Shown piece by piece: positions 16,560-24,950 of a stretch of DNA of 64,000 nt (within the stretch, counting starts at the first letter, position 1; the number at the start of each line of letters is the position of its first letter). The stretch is from Microbacterium hominis NBRC 15708 (GTDB lineage Bacteria > Actinomycetota > Actinomycetes > Actinomycetales > Microbacteriaceae). The stretch spans positions 1-64,000 of the forward strand of contig NZ_BCWI01000022.1 in assembly GCF_001592125.1 (NCBI RefSeq), written 5' to 3'. Both the position numbers and the translations under genes were made by a program. The notes below the pieces were generated by a model that ran no database searches, was not told the origin of the DNA, and saw only the letters and a list, made by a program, of their open reading frames with translations.

Positions 16560-16991
16560 GTGACCTCGACACCGGATGCCTCCGCCGCCCCGACCGGATC
16601 CGCACGCTCGATCCGCGTCTCCGCCGCCGTGATCACCGACGCGGACGGCCGCCTGCTCCTCGTGCGCAAGGCGGGCACCCGCGCGTTCATGCAGCCGGGC
16701 GGCAAGCCCGAGGCCGGTGAGGATGCCGCGCAGACGCTCATCCGCGAGCTCGCCGAGGAGATCGGGCTGCGCCTGACCGGTGCCGACCTCACGCCGCTCG
16801 GCGAGTTCACCGCGCCCGCCGCGAACGAGCCGGGCTTCGCCGTCGTCGCCGACGTCTTCCGCGTCGACATCGGCGATCAGCAGCCGGTGACGGATGCCGA
16901 GATCGAGGAGCTGCGCTGGGTCGACCGGGCCGCGGCATCCGCTCTGGAGGTCGCGCCGCTCGCGGCGGCCTACTTCCTGCCGGAGCACTGA
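16560..16991 (+). CDS. NUDIX hydrolase
   Basis: A 143-residue NUDIX-fold pyrophosphohydrolase. The Nudix box runs from GGKPEAGED to RELAEEIGL and keeps all consensus residues (GX5EX7REUXEEXGU). It opens with a GTG at 16560. The family hydrolyses nucleoside diphosphates linked to another moiety, such as damaged dNTPs; the specific substrate is not apparent. It stands alone, divergent from peptidase E and convergent with the SDR gene. Confidence 0.9.
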   Translation: MTSTPDASAAPTGSARSIRVSAAVITDADGRLLLVRKAGTRAFMQPGGKPEAGEDAAQTLIRELAEEIGLRLTGADLTPLGEFTAPAANEPGFAVVADVFRVDIGDQQPVTDAEIEELRWVDRAAASALEVAPLAAAYFLPEH

Positions 16992-17015
16992 GCGCGCCGA
17001 CCGGTCAGCGGCCGG

Positions 17016-18536
17016 TCACCACGGGCTCTTGCGGTAGTCCTTGAGGAAGATGCCGAACAGGTCTTCGCCCGCCTCGCCCCGCACGATCGGGTCGTAGACG
17101 CGGGCCGCGCCGTCGACCAGGTCGAGCGGTGCGTGGAAGCCCTCCTCGGCGAGGCGCACCTTCGTGTAGTGGGGGCGTTCGTCGGTGATCCAGCCGGTGT
17201 CGACGGCCGTCATGAGGATGCGGTCGGTCTCGAACATCTCGCGGGCGCTGGTGCGCGTGAGCATGTTCAGCGCCGCCTTGGCCATGTTCGTGTGCGGATG
17301 CCCCGGCCCCTTGTATCCGCGGCTGAACACCCCCTCCATGGCCGACACGTTCACGACGTACTTTCGCCGCGCCGGCGACGCCGCCATGGCGGGGCGCAGG
17401 CGGGAGACGAGCAGGAACGGCGCGGTCATGTTCGCCAGCTGCACCTCGAGCATCTCCAGCGGCTCGACCTGGTCCACCGACTGGGTCCAGCTGTTGATGT
17501 GGTTCTCGTCGGGCACGAGACCGCCCGCGTCGATGGCGGTGCCCGCCGCCAGGCGCTCCAGCGACGACGAGCCCGCCGCCATCGCCTCGGCGGTCAGCTC
17601 GTCGGCCGTGCGGGCCGCGGCTGCGAGGATCGGATGGCTCGACACCGACTGCGCGAGCGCGAGGGGATGCGCGTCGTTGGTGTGGCCGAAGGTCAGCAGC
17701 TCCGGCAGGGGTCCCGTCGGCAGCGGCGCGAGCTCGGCATCCACGAGCGGCTTGTAGGCCCCGGCGGAGCGGCGCACGGTCTGCGCCGCGTTGTTGATGA
17801 GGATGTCGAGCGGTCCGTCGGCGGCCACGGCATCCGCGAGACCGATGACCTGGGCGGGATCGCGCAGGTCGATGCCGACGATCTTGAGCCGGTGAATCCA
17901 GTCGGCGCTGTCGGGGAGGGCCGAGAAGCGGCGGACGGCGTCGCGGGGGAAGCGTGTCGTGATCGTCGTGTGCGCGCCGTCGCGCAGCAGCCGCAGAGCG
18001 ATGTACATGCCGATCTTCGCGCGGCCGCCGGTGAGGAGGGCTCGCCTGCCGGTCAGGTCGGTGCGGGCGTCGCGCTTGGCGTGACTCATCGCCGCGCAGT
18101 CGGGGCACAGCTGGTGGTAGAACGCGTCGACGGTCGTGTACAGCTCTTTGCAGATGTAGCAGGCGCGGGGCTTGATCAGCTCGCCGGCGATCGGCGCCGC
18201 CGTGCGCGCCGCGAGCGGGATGCCGCGGGTCTCGTCGTCGATGCGGTCGGGGGCGCCCGTGGCGGTGGCGGCGACCACCGCGCGGTCGGCGTCGGCGATG
18301 CGCTGGCGCTTCTCCTGACGGGACAGGCGCTTGACGTCCTTGTACATCTTGCCCGTCTGGCGGCGCAGGGCGATGTACGCGGGATCGTCGCGGTCGAGGT
18401 GGGATGCCGCGTCGATGACGCGCAACGCGATCTCGAGCTCGGCCGGGTCGATCGTCGGCGCGCTCGGGTCGGTCGTCGGCGGTGCCGAGGCGGAGCTCTC
18501 GGGGGTGTTCGCGGGGTCGGCGGGACTTTCGGGCAC
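17016..18536 (-). CDS. SDR-family oxidoreductase with N-terminal zinc-ribbon-like region
   Basis: A protein of about 506 residues. The C-terminal two thirds form a short-chain dehydrogenase: glycine-rich RALLTGGRAKIGMYIALRLL, the DILINNAA motif, and a catalytic Y-x-x-x-K-like region around HTNMAKAALNML. Ahead of it lies a Cys4 motif (CYICKELY...CPDCA) that may bind zinc, and an acidic, charged N-terminus. SDRs of this longer actinobacterial type have no assigned substrate. No ATG precedes the conserved part; the GTG at 18536 is the likeliest start, and the frame further upstream is proline/arginine shadow. Confidence 0.8.
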   Translation of the reverse strand: MPESPADPANTPESSASAPPTTDPSAPTIDPAELEIALRVIDAASHLDRDDPAYIALRRQTGKMYKDVKRLSRQEKRQRIADADRAVVAATATGAPDRIDDETRGIPLAARTAAPIAGELIKPRACYICKELYTTVDAFYHQLCPDCAAMSHAKRDARTDLTGRRALLTGGRAKIGMYIALRLLRDGAHTTITTRFPRDAVRRFSALPDSADWIHRLKIVGIDLRDPAQVIGLADAVAADGPLDILINNAAQTVRRSAGAYKPLVDAELAPLPTGPLPELLTFGHTNDAHPLALAQSVSSHPILAAAARTADELTAEAMAAGSSSLERLAAGTAIDAGGLVPDENHINSWTQSVDQVEPLEMLEVQLANMTAPFLLVSRLRPAMAASPARRKYVVNVSAMEGVFSRGYKGPGHPHTNMAKAALNMLTRTSAREMFETDRILMTAVDTGWITDERPHYTKVRLAEEGFHAPLDLVDGAARVYDPIVRGEAGEDLFGIFLKDYRKSPW

Positions 18537-18609
18537 GCCAGAGTTTACCCGGCCACGGCCGGGTCGGGTGTCGGTGTGCCCGGGCCGGAGGCGGCGCGGC
18601 GGTCGAGTG

Positions 18610-19284
18610 TCAGCCCGCGATGCCGAGGAGCTGCTTCGCGGCGGCGACCGCGGGGCCGCCGGAGATGCGCGGATCCTGGTTGAGGGCACCGGAGGTGATC
18701 GCGACGGCGAGCCCCGGCACGTCGACGTTGGTCACGAAGATGCGCAGGTCGCCGGTGTTCTTCGTCAGCCAGGCGATGCCGCCGCGCGCCTCGAGCGCGG
18801 CATCCGCGACATACTCGGAGCCGATGGCGGCGATGTCGTCCTTGGCGGCGACGTCGACGGCGCCGTTGTTGGTCGTGACCGTGATGCTGACATTGTTGAC
18901 GTCGTCGCCGATCGCCGAGATCCAGTCGCACTGCACGGTCTGGCCGTCGTTGTCCGCACCGTTCGGCTCGAGCCCGTCGAGCGCCGAGCCCAGCAGCGAC
19001 CCCATCGCGGCGCAGTCGGGGTAGCGGCCGAGCACATCGGCGAGCGCCATGGTCGGGACCGACGGTGCGCTGCCCCCGCCCGCGTCACCACCGCCGTCGC
19101 CTCCGTCGCCGTCGCCGGGATCGCCGGTGCTGCCGGTGGGCGTCGCGGCTCCGACGGCGCCCGAGCCGGAGACCGACGGCGATGACGCGACGTCGGCCGC
19201 GGCGGCGCATCCCGCGAAGCCGAGAGCAGCGGCGCCGAGAAGGAGGACGAGAGCGGTACGGGGTACGAAGCGGGGGGCTGTCAC
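18610..19284 (-). CDS. Secreted lipoprotein, function unknown
   Basis: A 224-residue protein with a lipoprotein signal peptide: a basic start, a hydrophobic core ALVLLLGAAALGF and the lipobox FAGC, whose cysteine would be lipidated at about residue 26. A low-complexity G/D/S linker (about 45-75) leads to a compact domain (80-224) with two cysteines (DCAAM and VQCDW) that may form a disulfide, resembling DUF3558-like extracellular domains. The protein is expected on the outer face of the membrane. No partner gene is obvious. Confidence 0.8.
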   Translation of the reverse strand: MTAPRFVPRTALVLLLGAAALGFAGCAAAADVASSPSVSGSGAVGAATPTGSTGDPGDGDGGDGGGDAGGGSAPSVPTMALADVLGRYPDCAAMGSLLGSALDGLEPNGADNDGQTVQCDWISAIGDDVNNVSITVTTNNGAVDVAAKDDIAAIGSEYVADAALEARGGIAWLTKNTGDLRIFVTNVDVPGLAVAITSGALNQDPRISGGPAVAAAKQLLGIAG

Positions 19285-19434
19285 CCCGGCATCCTAGCCA
19301 GCGTCACGAACCCGCCACGGAAGTTCTCCACAGCCCCTCGCCTCGGCAACCTGGGCTCGACCGCTGCCGCGATCGTTGACTCGGCGCCGGTGCCGTGCGA
19401 GCCTGACGGTCAAGCACGCTCGCGGGAGGCAGCC

Positions 19435-19839
19435 ATGGTCGAAGGCACGAAGCAATCCCCCTGGGATCTGACCACCGCCCCGGGCACATCCCGCTACAGC
19501 ATCTACCGGGATGATTCCGCCGACCCCCCTGTGCTGTTCTGCCACGTGGGCACCACCTGGCTCACCTACCACGCCCGTGCCGTCGAAGATCTGACGCAGT
19601 GGCTCGCGGCTCAGGGGGATTGGGTTCCACTCGGAGCCGCGGATGAGAACAAGCCGGCATCTCCCGGAACGATCGAAGCATGGGCTCGGGAGCCCACGAA
19701 CCCTGTCGGTGGGTGGTATGGCCTGCGCAAGGGGTATCGAGGACGGTTCGCCATGTACGTTCCTCCGCTCTTGGAGCGGCTGGGTCTGATCGAACTGACG
19801 CACGACCCCCGCAACAACAAGGCGCGCGCGATCGTCTGA
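19435..19839 (+). CDS. Small conserved hypothetical protein (possibly DUF6855)
   Basis: A 134-residue soluble protein of unknown function. The start ATG 19435 has a GGGAGG ribosome site 7 bases before it; the frame is open 45 bases upstream but without a site. Conserved-looking blocks are YSIYRDDSADPPVLFCHVGT, the LGAADENKPA stretch and PVGGWYGLRKGYRGRF. From memory this resembles the DUF6855 family, which I cannot check. It ends just before a palindromic repeat element. Confidence 0.7.
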   Translation: MVEGTKQSPWDLTTAPGTSRYSIYRDDSADPPVLFCHVGTTWLTYHARAVEDLTQWLAAQGDWVPLGAADENKPASPGTIEAWAREPTNPVGGWYGLRKGYRGRFAMYVPPLLERLGLIELTHDPRNNKARAIV

Positions 19840-19867
19840 TCGTGCAGGTTCGCGCGGCCCGCCCGCG

Positions 19868-19957
19868 GCGCCCGAACTGCAAGGGATGCCGGGCGACACG
19901 CCGCGGCATCCGCTCACCCGGCGGCGCGCCGCCCGAGAGACCGTGCAGTTCGGGCGC
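19868..19957. repeat. Palindromic repeat family, copy A
   Basis: The 14-base arm GCGCCCGAACTGCA (19868-19881) is perfectly inverted at 19944-19957. Inside lies the shared body GGGATGCCGGGCGACACG, then CCGC-rich DNA. The same body occurs in copies near 26.28, 26.52, 30.95 and 31.10 kb. It lies in the gap between two convergent genes. Confidence 0.85.
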
Positions 19958-19978
19958 CCCTGAGGTCACCCCGCCGGC

Positions 19979-21673
19979 TCAGGCCGCGGCGACCCACACG
20001 GTCGTCTCCCCCGGCACGACGCCCCCGTCGATCGGCGCGCTCGACAGCACCACACGCTGCCCCGAGGCGAGGGGCAGCGCGAACGGCTCCACGCCGAACA
20101 CCGTCACGACCTCCCACCCGTTCGGGCGGCGGAAGCGCAGCACGTCGTCCCGGCCGGTCTCGACCCATTCCAGGTGCTCCGGCGCGAGCAGCTCGTGCCG
20201 CAGGGCGAGCGCGCGACGGTAGAGCGAGAGCGTGGATGCCGGGTCGCCCTCCTCCGCCTCGACCGCCACGTCCGCGAACCACCACGGCTGCGGCAGGTGC
20301 GCGCCGCCCGAACCGAAACCGAACGAGGAGCCCTCGCGGGTCCAGGGCAGCGGCACGCGGCATCCGTCGCGCCCGTACTGCTCCTGGTGCGTGCGGAAGA
20401 AGGTCGGGTCCTGACGCTGGTCGGCGGGGATCTCGGCCACTTCGTGCAGGCCCAGCTCCTCGCCCTGGTACAGGTATGCCGATCCGGGCAGCCCGAGCAG
20501 GAACAGCGACGCCGCGCGCGCACGCCGCAGTCCCCCGACCCGATCGATGACCGCTTCGTCGGCGCCGGCTTCGAGCCAGCCCCCGCCGTGTCGGTTCGGC
20601 ACGGCGCCGTCGATCTCCTCGACCCGCGGCAGTGCGTAGCGCGTCGCGTGCCGGAACACGTCGTGATTCGACAGCACCCACGTGCTCGACGAGCCGGAAC
20701 GGGCCGCGAGGGCGATGTTGTCGGTCACGATCCGGCGGAACTCGCGCGCGTCGAACGACGCGCGCAGCAGGTCGAAGTTGAACGACTGGCCCAGGCTCTC
20801 CGGGCTCGCGTACTTCGGCACCCGGTCGGAGGCGACCCAGGCCTCGGCGACGGCCGTGCGCGGCGGGTCGTACGCGTCGAACACGCGGCGCCACTCGGCG
20901 TAGATCTCGTGCACGTCATCGCGGTCGAGCAGCGGGTGCGAGCCGTCGACGGGCAGCGCCGCAAGCTCGGCCGCGGACGGCAGCGGCTCGCTCAGATCCT
21001 TCGTGAGCATGTGCGCGACGTCGATGCGGAAGCCGTCGACCCCGCGATCCGACCAGAACCGCAGCGTGGTCAGGAAGTCGGCGCGCACCTCCGGGTTGCT
21101 CCAGTCGAGGTCGGGCTGCTCGATCGCGAAGCTGTGCAGGTACCACTGCCCGTCGGCGACGCGCTCCCACGCCGACCCGCCGAACGCCGCGGTCCAGTCC
21201 GTCGGCGGCTCGGATCCGTCGGGGCCGCTTCCCTCGCGGAAGATGTAGCGCCGCCGTGCGGCCGATCCCCGACCGGCGGCGAGGGCCTCCTGGAACCACG
21301 CGTGCCGGTCGGACGTGTGGTTCGGCACGATGTCGACGACGATCCGGATGCCGCGGGCATGCAGCGCCGCGACGAGCTCGTCGAAATCGTCGAGCGTGCC
21401 GAGCCGCGGATCGACGTCGCGGTAGTCCGCCACGTCGTAGCCGCCGTCGGCGAGCTCGGAGGGGTAGAAGGGACTGAGCCAGACGGCATCCACACCCAGC
21501 TCGGCCAGGTAGTCGGCGCGCGACAGGATGCCGCGGAGGTCGCCGATGCCGTCGCCGTCGGCATCCGCGAAGCTGCGGGGGTAGACCTGGTAGACGACGG
21601 CCTGGCGCCACCAGTCCCGATCCTCCGGGCGGGAGAGCGCGGGGCGGTCGGAGACGGAGAGCAGGGCGGACAT
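19979..21673 (-). CDS. Alpha-glucosidase / oligo-1,6-glucosidase (GH13)
   Basis: A 564-residue glycoside hydrolase family 13 enzyme, expected to cut alpha-1,4 or alpha-1,6 glucosidic bonds of short oligosaccharides in the cytoplasm. The conserved regions are DIVPNHTSD (region I), GFRIDVAHM with nucleophile D218 (II), AVAEAWV with acid/base E277 (III) and VLSNHDVF with stabiliser D338 (IV). The N-terminal WWRQAVVYQVYPRSFADADG is the family start. It is the last gene of the SBP-permease-permease-GH13 operon, 40 bases after the second permease, so it probably processes the imported sugar. Confidence 0.92.
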   Translation of the reverse strand: MSALLSVSDRPALSRPEDRDWWRQAVVYQVYPRSFADADGDGIGDLRGILSRADYLAELGVDAVWLSPFYPSELADGGYDVADYRDVDPRLGTLDDFDELVAALHARGIRIVVDIVPNHTSDRHAWFQEALAAGRGSAARRRYIFREGSGPDGSEPPTDWTAAFGGSAWERVADGQWYLHSFAIEQPDLDWSNPEVRADFLTTLRFWSDRGVDGFRIDVAHMLTKDLSEPLPSAAELAALPVDGSHPLLDRDDVHEIYAEWRRVFDAYDPPRTAVAEAWVASDRVPKYASPESLGQSFNFDLLRASFDAREFRRIVTDNIALAARSGSSSTWVLSNHDVFRHATRYALPRVEEIDGAVPNRHGGGWLEAGADEAVIDRVGGLRRARAASLFLLGLPGSAYLYQGEELGLHEVAEIPADQRQDPTFFRTHQEQYGRDGCRVPLPWTREGSSFGFGSGGAHLPQPWWFADVAVEAEEGDPASTLSLYRRALALRHELLAPEHLEWVETGRDDVLRFRRPNGWEVVTVFGVEPFALPLASGQRVVLSSAPIDGGVVPGETTVWVAAA

Positions 21674-21713
21674 GCGGGACCTTTCGATAGGAGAGGGGAG
21701 GTGAGAGACGGGA

Positions 21714-22622
21714 TCAGCCCTTGACGGCGCCCTGGGTGACGCCCTCCATCACCCAGCGCTGGGTGAAGAGATAGGCGAGGATCGCGGGCGCCATCGCCAT
21801 GAGGTACGACGCGAACGACACGTTGTAGTTGTTGCTGAACTGCGTCTGGAAGAGGTTCTGGCGCACGGGCAGCGTCTGCAGCGCCGGGTCGGAGATGATG
21901 AGCGACGGCATCATGAAGTCGTTCCAGGCGTAGAGGAACGCGAAGATGCCGACGGTCGCGCTCATCGGTGCGAGCAGCGGGAAGATGAGCCTCCAGAACG
22001 TCTGCCAGGTGGTGGCGCCGTCGATGCGCGCGCTCTCCTCGAGCTCGATCGGGATCGACCGCAGGAACGCCGTGAACAGCAGGACGCTGAAGCTCAGCTG
22101 GAACATCGTGGCGAGGATGATGACCCCGAACGGGTTGTCCAGTCCGACCCGGCCGGTGAGCTGGATCTGCGGCAGCGCCACGACGGGGAACGGGATGAAC
22201 ATCGCGGCCAGCAGGTAGAAGAACGAGTACCGGAACAGCCGCCGATCCCAGTTGCGCACGATCGCGTACGACGCGAACGCGGCCAGCAGGATCGTCGCGA
22301 CGACGGTGCCCGCGGTGACGAACAGGGAGATGCCCGCCCCGACCGGGAACGTCGTGAGGTTCCACGCCTCGACGAAGCCGTCGAAGCTGAACGGCGCGGG
22401 CAGCGAGAACGCGTTGCCGTCGACGGCCTGACCGGTGGTCTTCAGCGACATCGAGATCGTGACGTACAGCGGCAGCAGCACGGTGACGGCGCAGAGGATC
22501 AGGATGACCGTGGTCGACCAGCTGACGCGCTCACCGCGGGTGGCGGGGCTCTTGCGACGGCGGTCGTCCGCGGGCGCGAAGGCGGCGGCATCCTCGGCAA
22601 TGAGGGCGGGTTGCGTGGACAT
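21714..22622 (-). CDS. Carbohydrate ABC transporter permease (MalG type)
   Basis: A 302-residue membrane component of a sugar importer, with six helices. The EAA loop that docks the ATPase reads ELEESARIDGATTWQTFWRL, and the C-terminus is MEGVTQGAVKG, both typical of MalG/CUT1 permeases. Its ATG shares one base with the TGA of the upstream permease (TGATG), so translation is coupled. No ATPase gene lies in the operon; CUT1 systems of this kind in actinobacteria usually borrow a shared MsiK-type ATPase. Confidence 0.92.
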   Translation of the reverse strand: MSTQPALIAEDAAAFAPADDRRRKSPATRGERVSWSTTVILILCAVTVLLPLYVTISMSLKTTGQAVDGNAFSLPAPFSFDGFVEAWNLTTFPVGAGISLFVTAGTVVATILLAAFASYAIVRNWDRRLFRYSFFYLLAAMFIPFPVVALPQIQLTGRVGLDNPFGVIILATMFQLSFSVLLFTAFLRSIPIELEESARIDGATTWQTFWRLIFPLLAPMSATVGIFAFLYAWNDFMMPSLIISDPALQTLPVRQNLFQTQFSNNYNVSFASYLMAMAPAILAYLFTQRWVMEGVTQGAVKG

Positions 22623-23530
22623 CAGAAGGCGTTCCTTCCGCGAGTCAGCGAGAGCTGGAGCAGGGAGATGAGGATGGCGACGACGAAGAAGATGGTCGCG
22701 TTGGCCATCTGGTAGGCGTAGTCGCCGCCGTTGAAGCCCGCGATGATCGTCATCGCGACGCTGCGGGTGGCGGTGCCGGGGCCGCCGTTGGTGAGTCCGA
22801 CGATGATGTCGTACGCGTTCAGGAAGCCCTTGAATCCGAGGATGACGTTGATGACGACGTACCCGGCGACCAGCGGCAGGGTGATGCGCACGAGCTGCTG
22901 GCCTTTGGAGGCGCCGTCCAGCGCCGCCGCCTCATAGACGTCGCCGGGCACGGCGAGCAGGCCGGCGATGTAGATGAGCAGCGTTCCCGGGATCGCCTGC
23001 CACGCGGTCACGATCACGATCGCGACCCAGGCCAGGTCGGGATCGGCGAGCAGGCTCGTCGACAGCGCCGGGATGCCGAGGGCCTCCCCGACCGACGGCA
23101 GCGAGTTCGAGAACAGGAAGTTGAAGACGTAGGCGATGATGATGCCCGAGATCACCATGGGGATCACGAACACGGTCCGCAGGGCCGTCTTCAGCCGGAT
23201 GCGGGCGGTGAGGCCCACCGCGAGCAGGAACGCCAGCACGTTCACGACGATCACGGTCGCGATCGAGAAGCCGATCGTGAACAGGTAGCTCTGCAGGATG
23301 GCGGGGTCGCTGAACAGGGCGATGTAGTTGGTCAGCCCCGTGAAGTGCCACTCGCCGATGCCGATCGAGTCGGTGAAGCTGAAGAAGATCCCCACGACGC
23401 CCGGCACCGTGATCGCCAGCGTGAACAGGACGAGACTCGGGAGCAGGAAGAAGTAGTAGATCGGCTCGACGCGCCGGTGGCTGCGCCGGGCGGTGCGGTC
23501 ACCGGCGGTGACGATCGTGGACGTGGTCAT
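22622..23530 (-). CDS. Carbohydrate ABC transporter permease (MalF type)
   Basis: A 302-residue sugar-importer permease. It starts at ATG 23530 with a short basic cytoplasmic segment, then helix 1 (YYFFLLPSLVLFTLAITVPG), and carries the EAA loop DVYEAAALDGASKGQQLVRI plus the NGGPGTAT motif seen in CUT1 MalF/UgpA proteins. It overlaps the solute-binding protein gene by four bases (ATGA). The open frame continues far upstream in a shadow of that gene. Confidence 0.92.
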   Translation of the reverse strand: MTTSTIVTAGDRTARRSHRRVEPIYYFFLLPSLVLFTLAITVPGVVGIFFSFTDSIGIGEWHFTGLTNYIALFSDPAILQSYLFTIGFSIATVIVVNVLAFLLAVGLTARIRLKTALRTVFVIPMVISGIIIAYVFNFLFSNSLPSVGEALGIPALSTSLLADPDLAWVAIVIVTAWQAIPGTLLIYIAGLLAVPGDVYEAAALDGASKGQQLVRITLPLVAGYVVINVILGFKGFLNAYDIIVGLTNGGPGTATRSVAMTIIAGFNGGDYAYQMANATIFFVVAILISLLQLSLTRGRNAF

Positions 23531-24831
23531 TGCCCGGACTCCTCTGTCTCGGTCGTGGGGGCGGGTGCGCGGAAGGCGAGGCGCGCCCAGTCGGCATCCA
23601 TCGTCCGCAGCGTCGCCTCGGGGCTCGCGCCCAGCACGACGGCCTGCACGTAGTTGAAGACGGGGATCGTCTTGGGCACCAGCACCGACGGCCCCTGGTA
23701 GACCTTGCCCGCCGTGTAGAAGGGGATCATTCCGGCGATGCGGGGATCGTCCGGTGCGGGCGCGTCGGTGGTGGGGGTGAAGCCGAGCTGCGCGGCGTTG
23801 TAGGCCTCGATCGTCTCGGGGCGGTACAGGTACTCGAGGAAGTCCCGCGCGGCATCCTTGTGGCGGGAGCCCTCCGGGATCATCGCCGCGAGGTCCATGT
23901 TGACGCGCACGCGGAGGTCGGCCGGATCGTCGGTCATCGGCAGCGGGAACGTGCCGAGGTTCAGGTCGGGCGCGGTCTTCGCGATCTCGCTGAACGCCCA
24001 CGGTCCCTGCAGGTACATCGCCGCCTCGCCCTTCGCGAAGGCGAGGTTGCCGTCGCCGTAGCCGCGACTGGCGGCATCCGCGTTGACGAACTGCGACGTG
24101 AGCTGCGTCATCTTCTCCAAGGGCGCGGTGAAGTCCTTCTGGAACGAGGTGGCCGCGTCGGGACCGACGGCGTCGCCTTCCGCGGCGAGACGGTTGAAGA
24201 AGTCGACGACGTCGACCGAGCCGCCGACCGAGTAGTCGTACCAGCCCTGTCCGACCGTCCAGTCGTCCTTGAAGGTCGCGTAGAACGGGGTGATGCCGGC
24301 CGCCTTCAGCTTCGCGCAGGCGGCGAGCAGCTCGTCCCACGTCGTGGGCACGTCGATGCCGGCCTGCGCGAAGAGGTCCTCGTTGTAGATGACGGATGCC
24401 GCCATCACCGAGTACGGCAGCGCGCTGACGCGACCCGGGCACGAGCCGTACTGGTCCATGAGGGCCTGCAGGTCGTCGCGGGTCGTGGAGGCCGCGGCCG
24501 TACCGCTCAGGTCACTGAGGGCGCAGCGCTGCACGAAGCGGGCCGTCTCGTAGTTGTAGTTCGCGAGCATGATGTCGGGCGGGTTGCCGCGGACGAAGCT
24601 GGCCGAGACGACGTCGACGCCGGAGGTGTCCATCTCGACGCGCACACGATCCTGCGACGCGTTGTACCGGTCGACCACGCCGTTCATGAAGGCGAGGGCC
24701 TCGCGCTTGCTGAAGGTGAAGCGGATGGTTTCGCGCCCGTCACTGCTGCACCCCGCGAGGAGGGTGCCCGCCAGGGCGAGAGCGACGCCGGCGGCGACCG
24801 CCCGCAGCGCTCGAGAGGTTCTCACAGACAC
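23527..24831 (-). CDS. Sugar ABC transporter solute-binding lipoprotein
   Basis: A 434-residue extracellular binding protein, anchored as a lipoprotein: the signal peptide core AVAAGVALALAGT is followed by lipobox LAGC. The mature part has the CUT1 binding-protein fold, with ALPYSVMAASVIYNEDLFAQ and GEAAMYLQGPWAF as recognisable blocks. GTG 24831 has AAGGA 5 bases before it and is the preferred start; a second GTG lies at 24825. It is the first gene of the operon, controlled by the divergent ROK regulator. The likely ligand is an alpha-glucoside, inferred from the GH13 enzyme. Confidence 0.9.
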   Translation of the reverse strand: MSVRTSRALRAVAAGVALALAGTLLAGCSSDGRETIRFTFSKREALAFMNGVVDRYNASQDRVRVEMDTSGVDVVSASFVRGNPPDIMLANYNYETARFVQRCALSDLSGTAAASTTRDDLQALMDQYGSCPGRVSALPYSVMAASVIYNEDLFAQAGIDVPTTWDELLAACAKLKAAGITPFYATFKDDWTVGQGWYDYSVGGSVDVVDFFNRLAAEGDAVGPDAATSFQKDFTAPLEKMTQLTSQFVNADAASRGYGDGNLAFAKGEAAMYLQGPWAFSEIAKTAPDLNLGTFPLPMTDDPADLRVRVNMDLAAMIPEGSRHKDAARDFLEYLYRPETIEAYNAAQLGFTPTTDAPAPDDPRIAGMIPFYTAGKVYQGPSVLVPKTIPVFNYVQAVVLGASPEATLRTMDADWARLAFRAPAPTTETEESGQ

Positions 24832-24872
24832 CGTCGTCCTTCCGTCCGGCGGCGCATGCGCCGCCTCTCGAG

Positions 24873-24918
24873 ATTCGATCCAGATTAGATTTAGTGGTCG
24901 AATCAATTGGATGGCAAT
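24873..24918 (-). promoter_or_regulatory. Promoter and probable ROK operator of the sugar operon
   Basis: On the minus strand TTGCCA (24918-24913), a 17-base spacer and CTAAAT (24895-24890) form a plausible promoter for the binding-protein operon. An inverted repeat, ATTCGA at 24873-24878 and TCGAAT at 24898-24903, puts one half in the spacer and the other just downstream of the -10 box, as expected for a repressor site. The sequence is AT-rich against the surrounding DNA. Binding by the adjacent ROK protein is inference. Confidence 0.5.
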
Positions 24919-24950
24919 ACTCTGACAGAACACCCGCGGAGAGGTCAAGA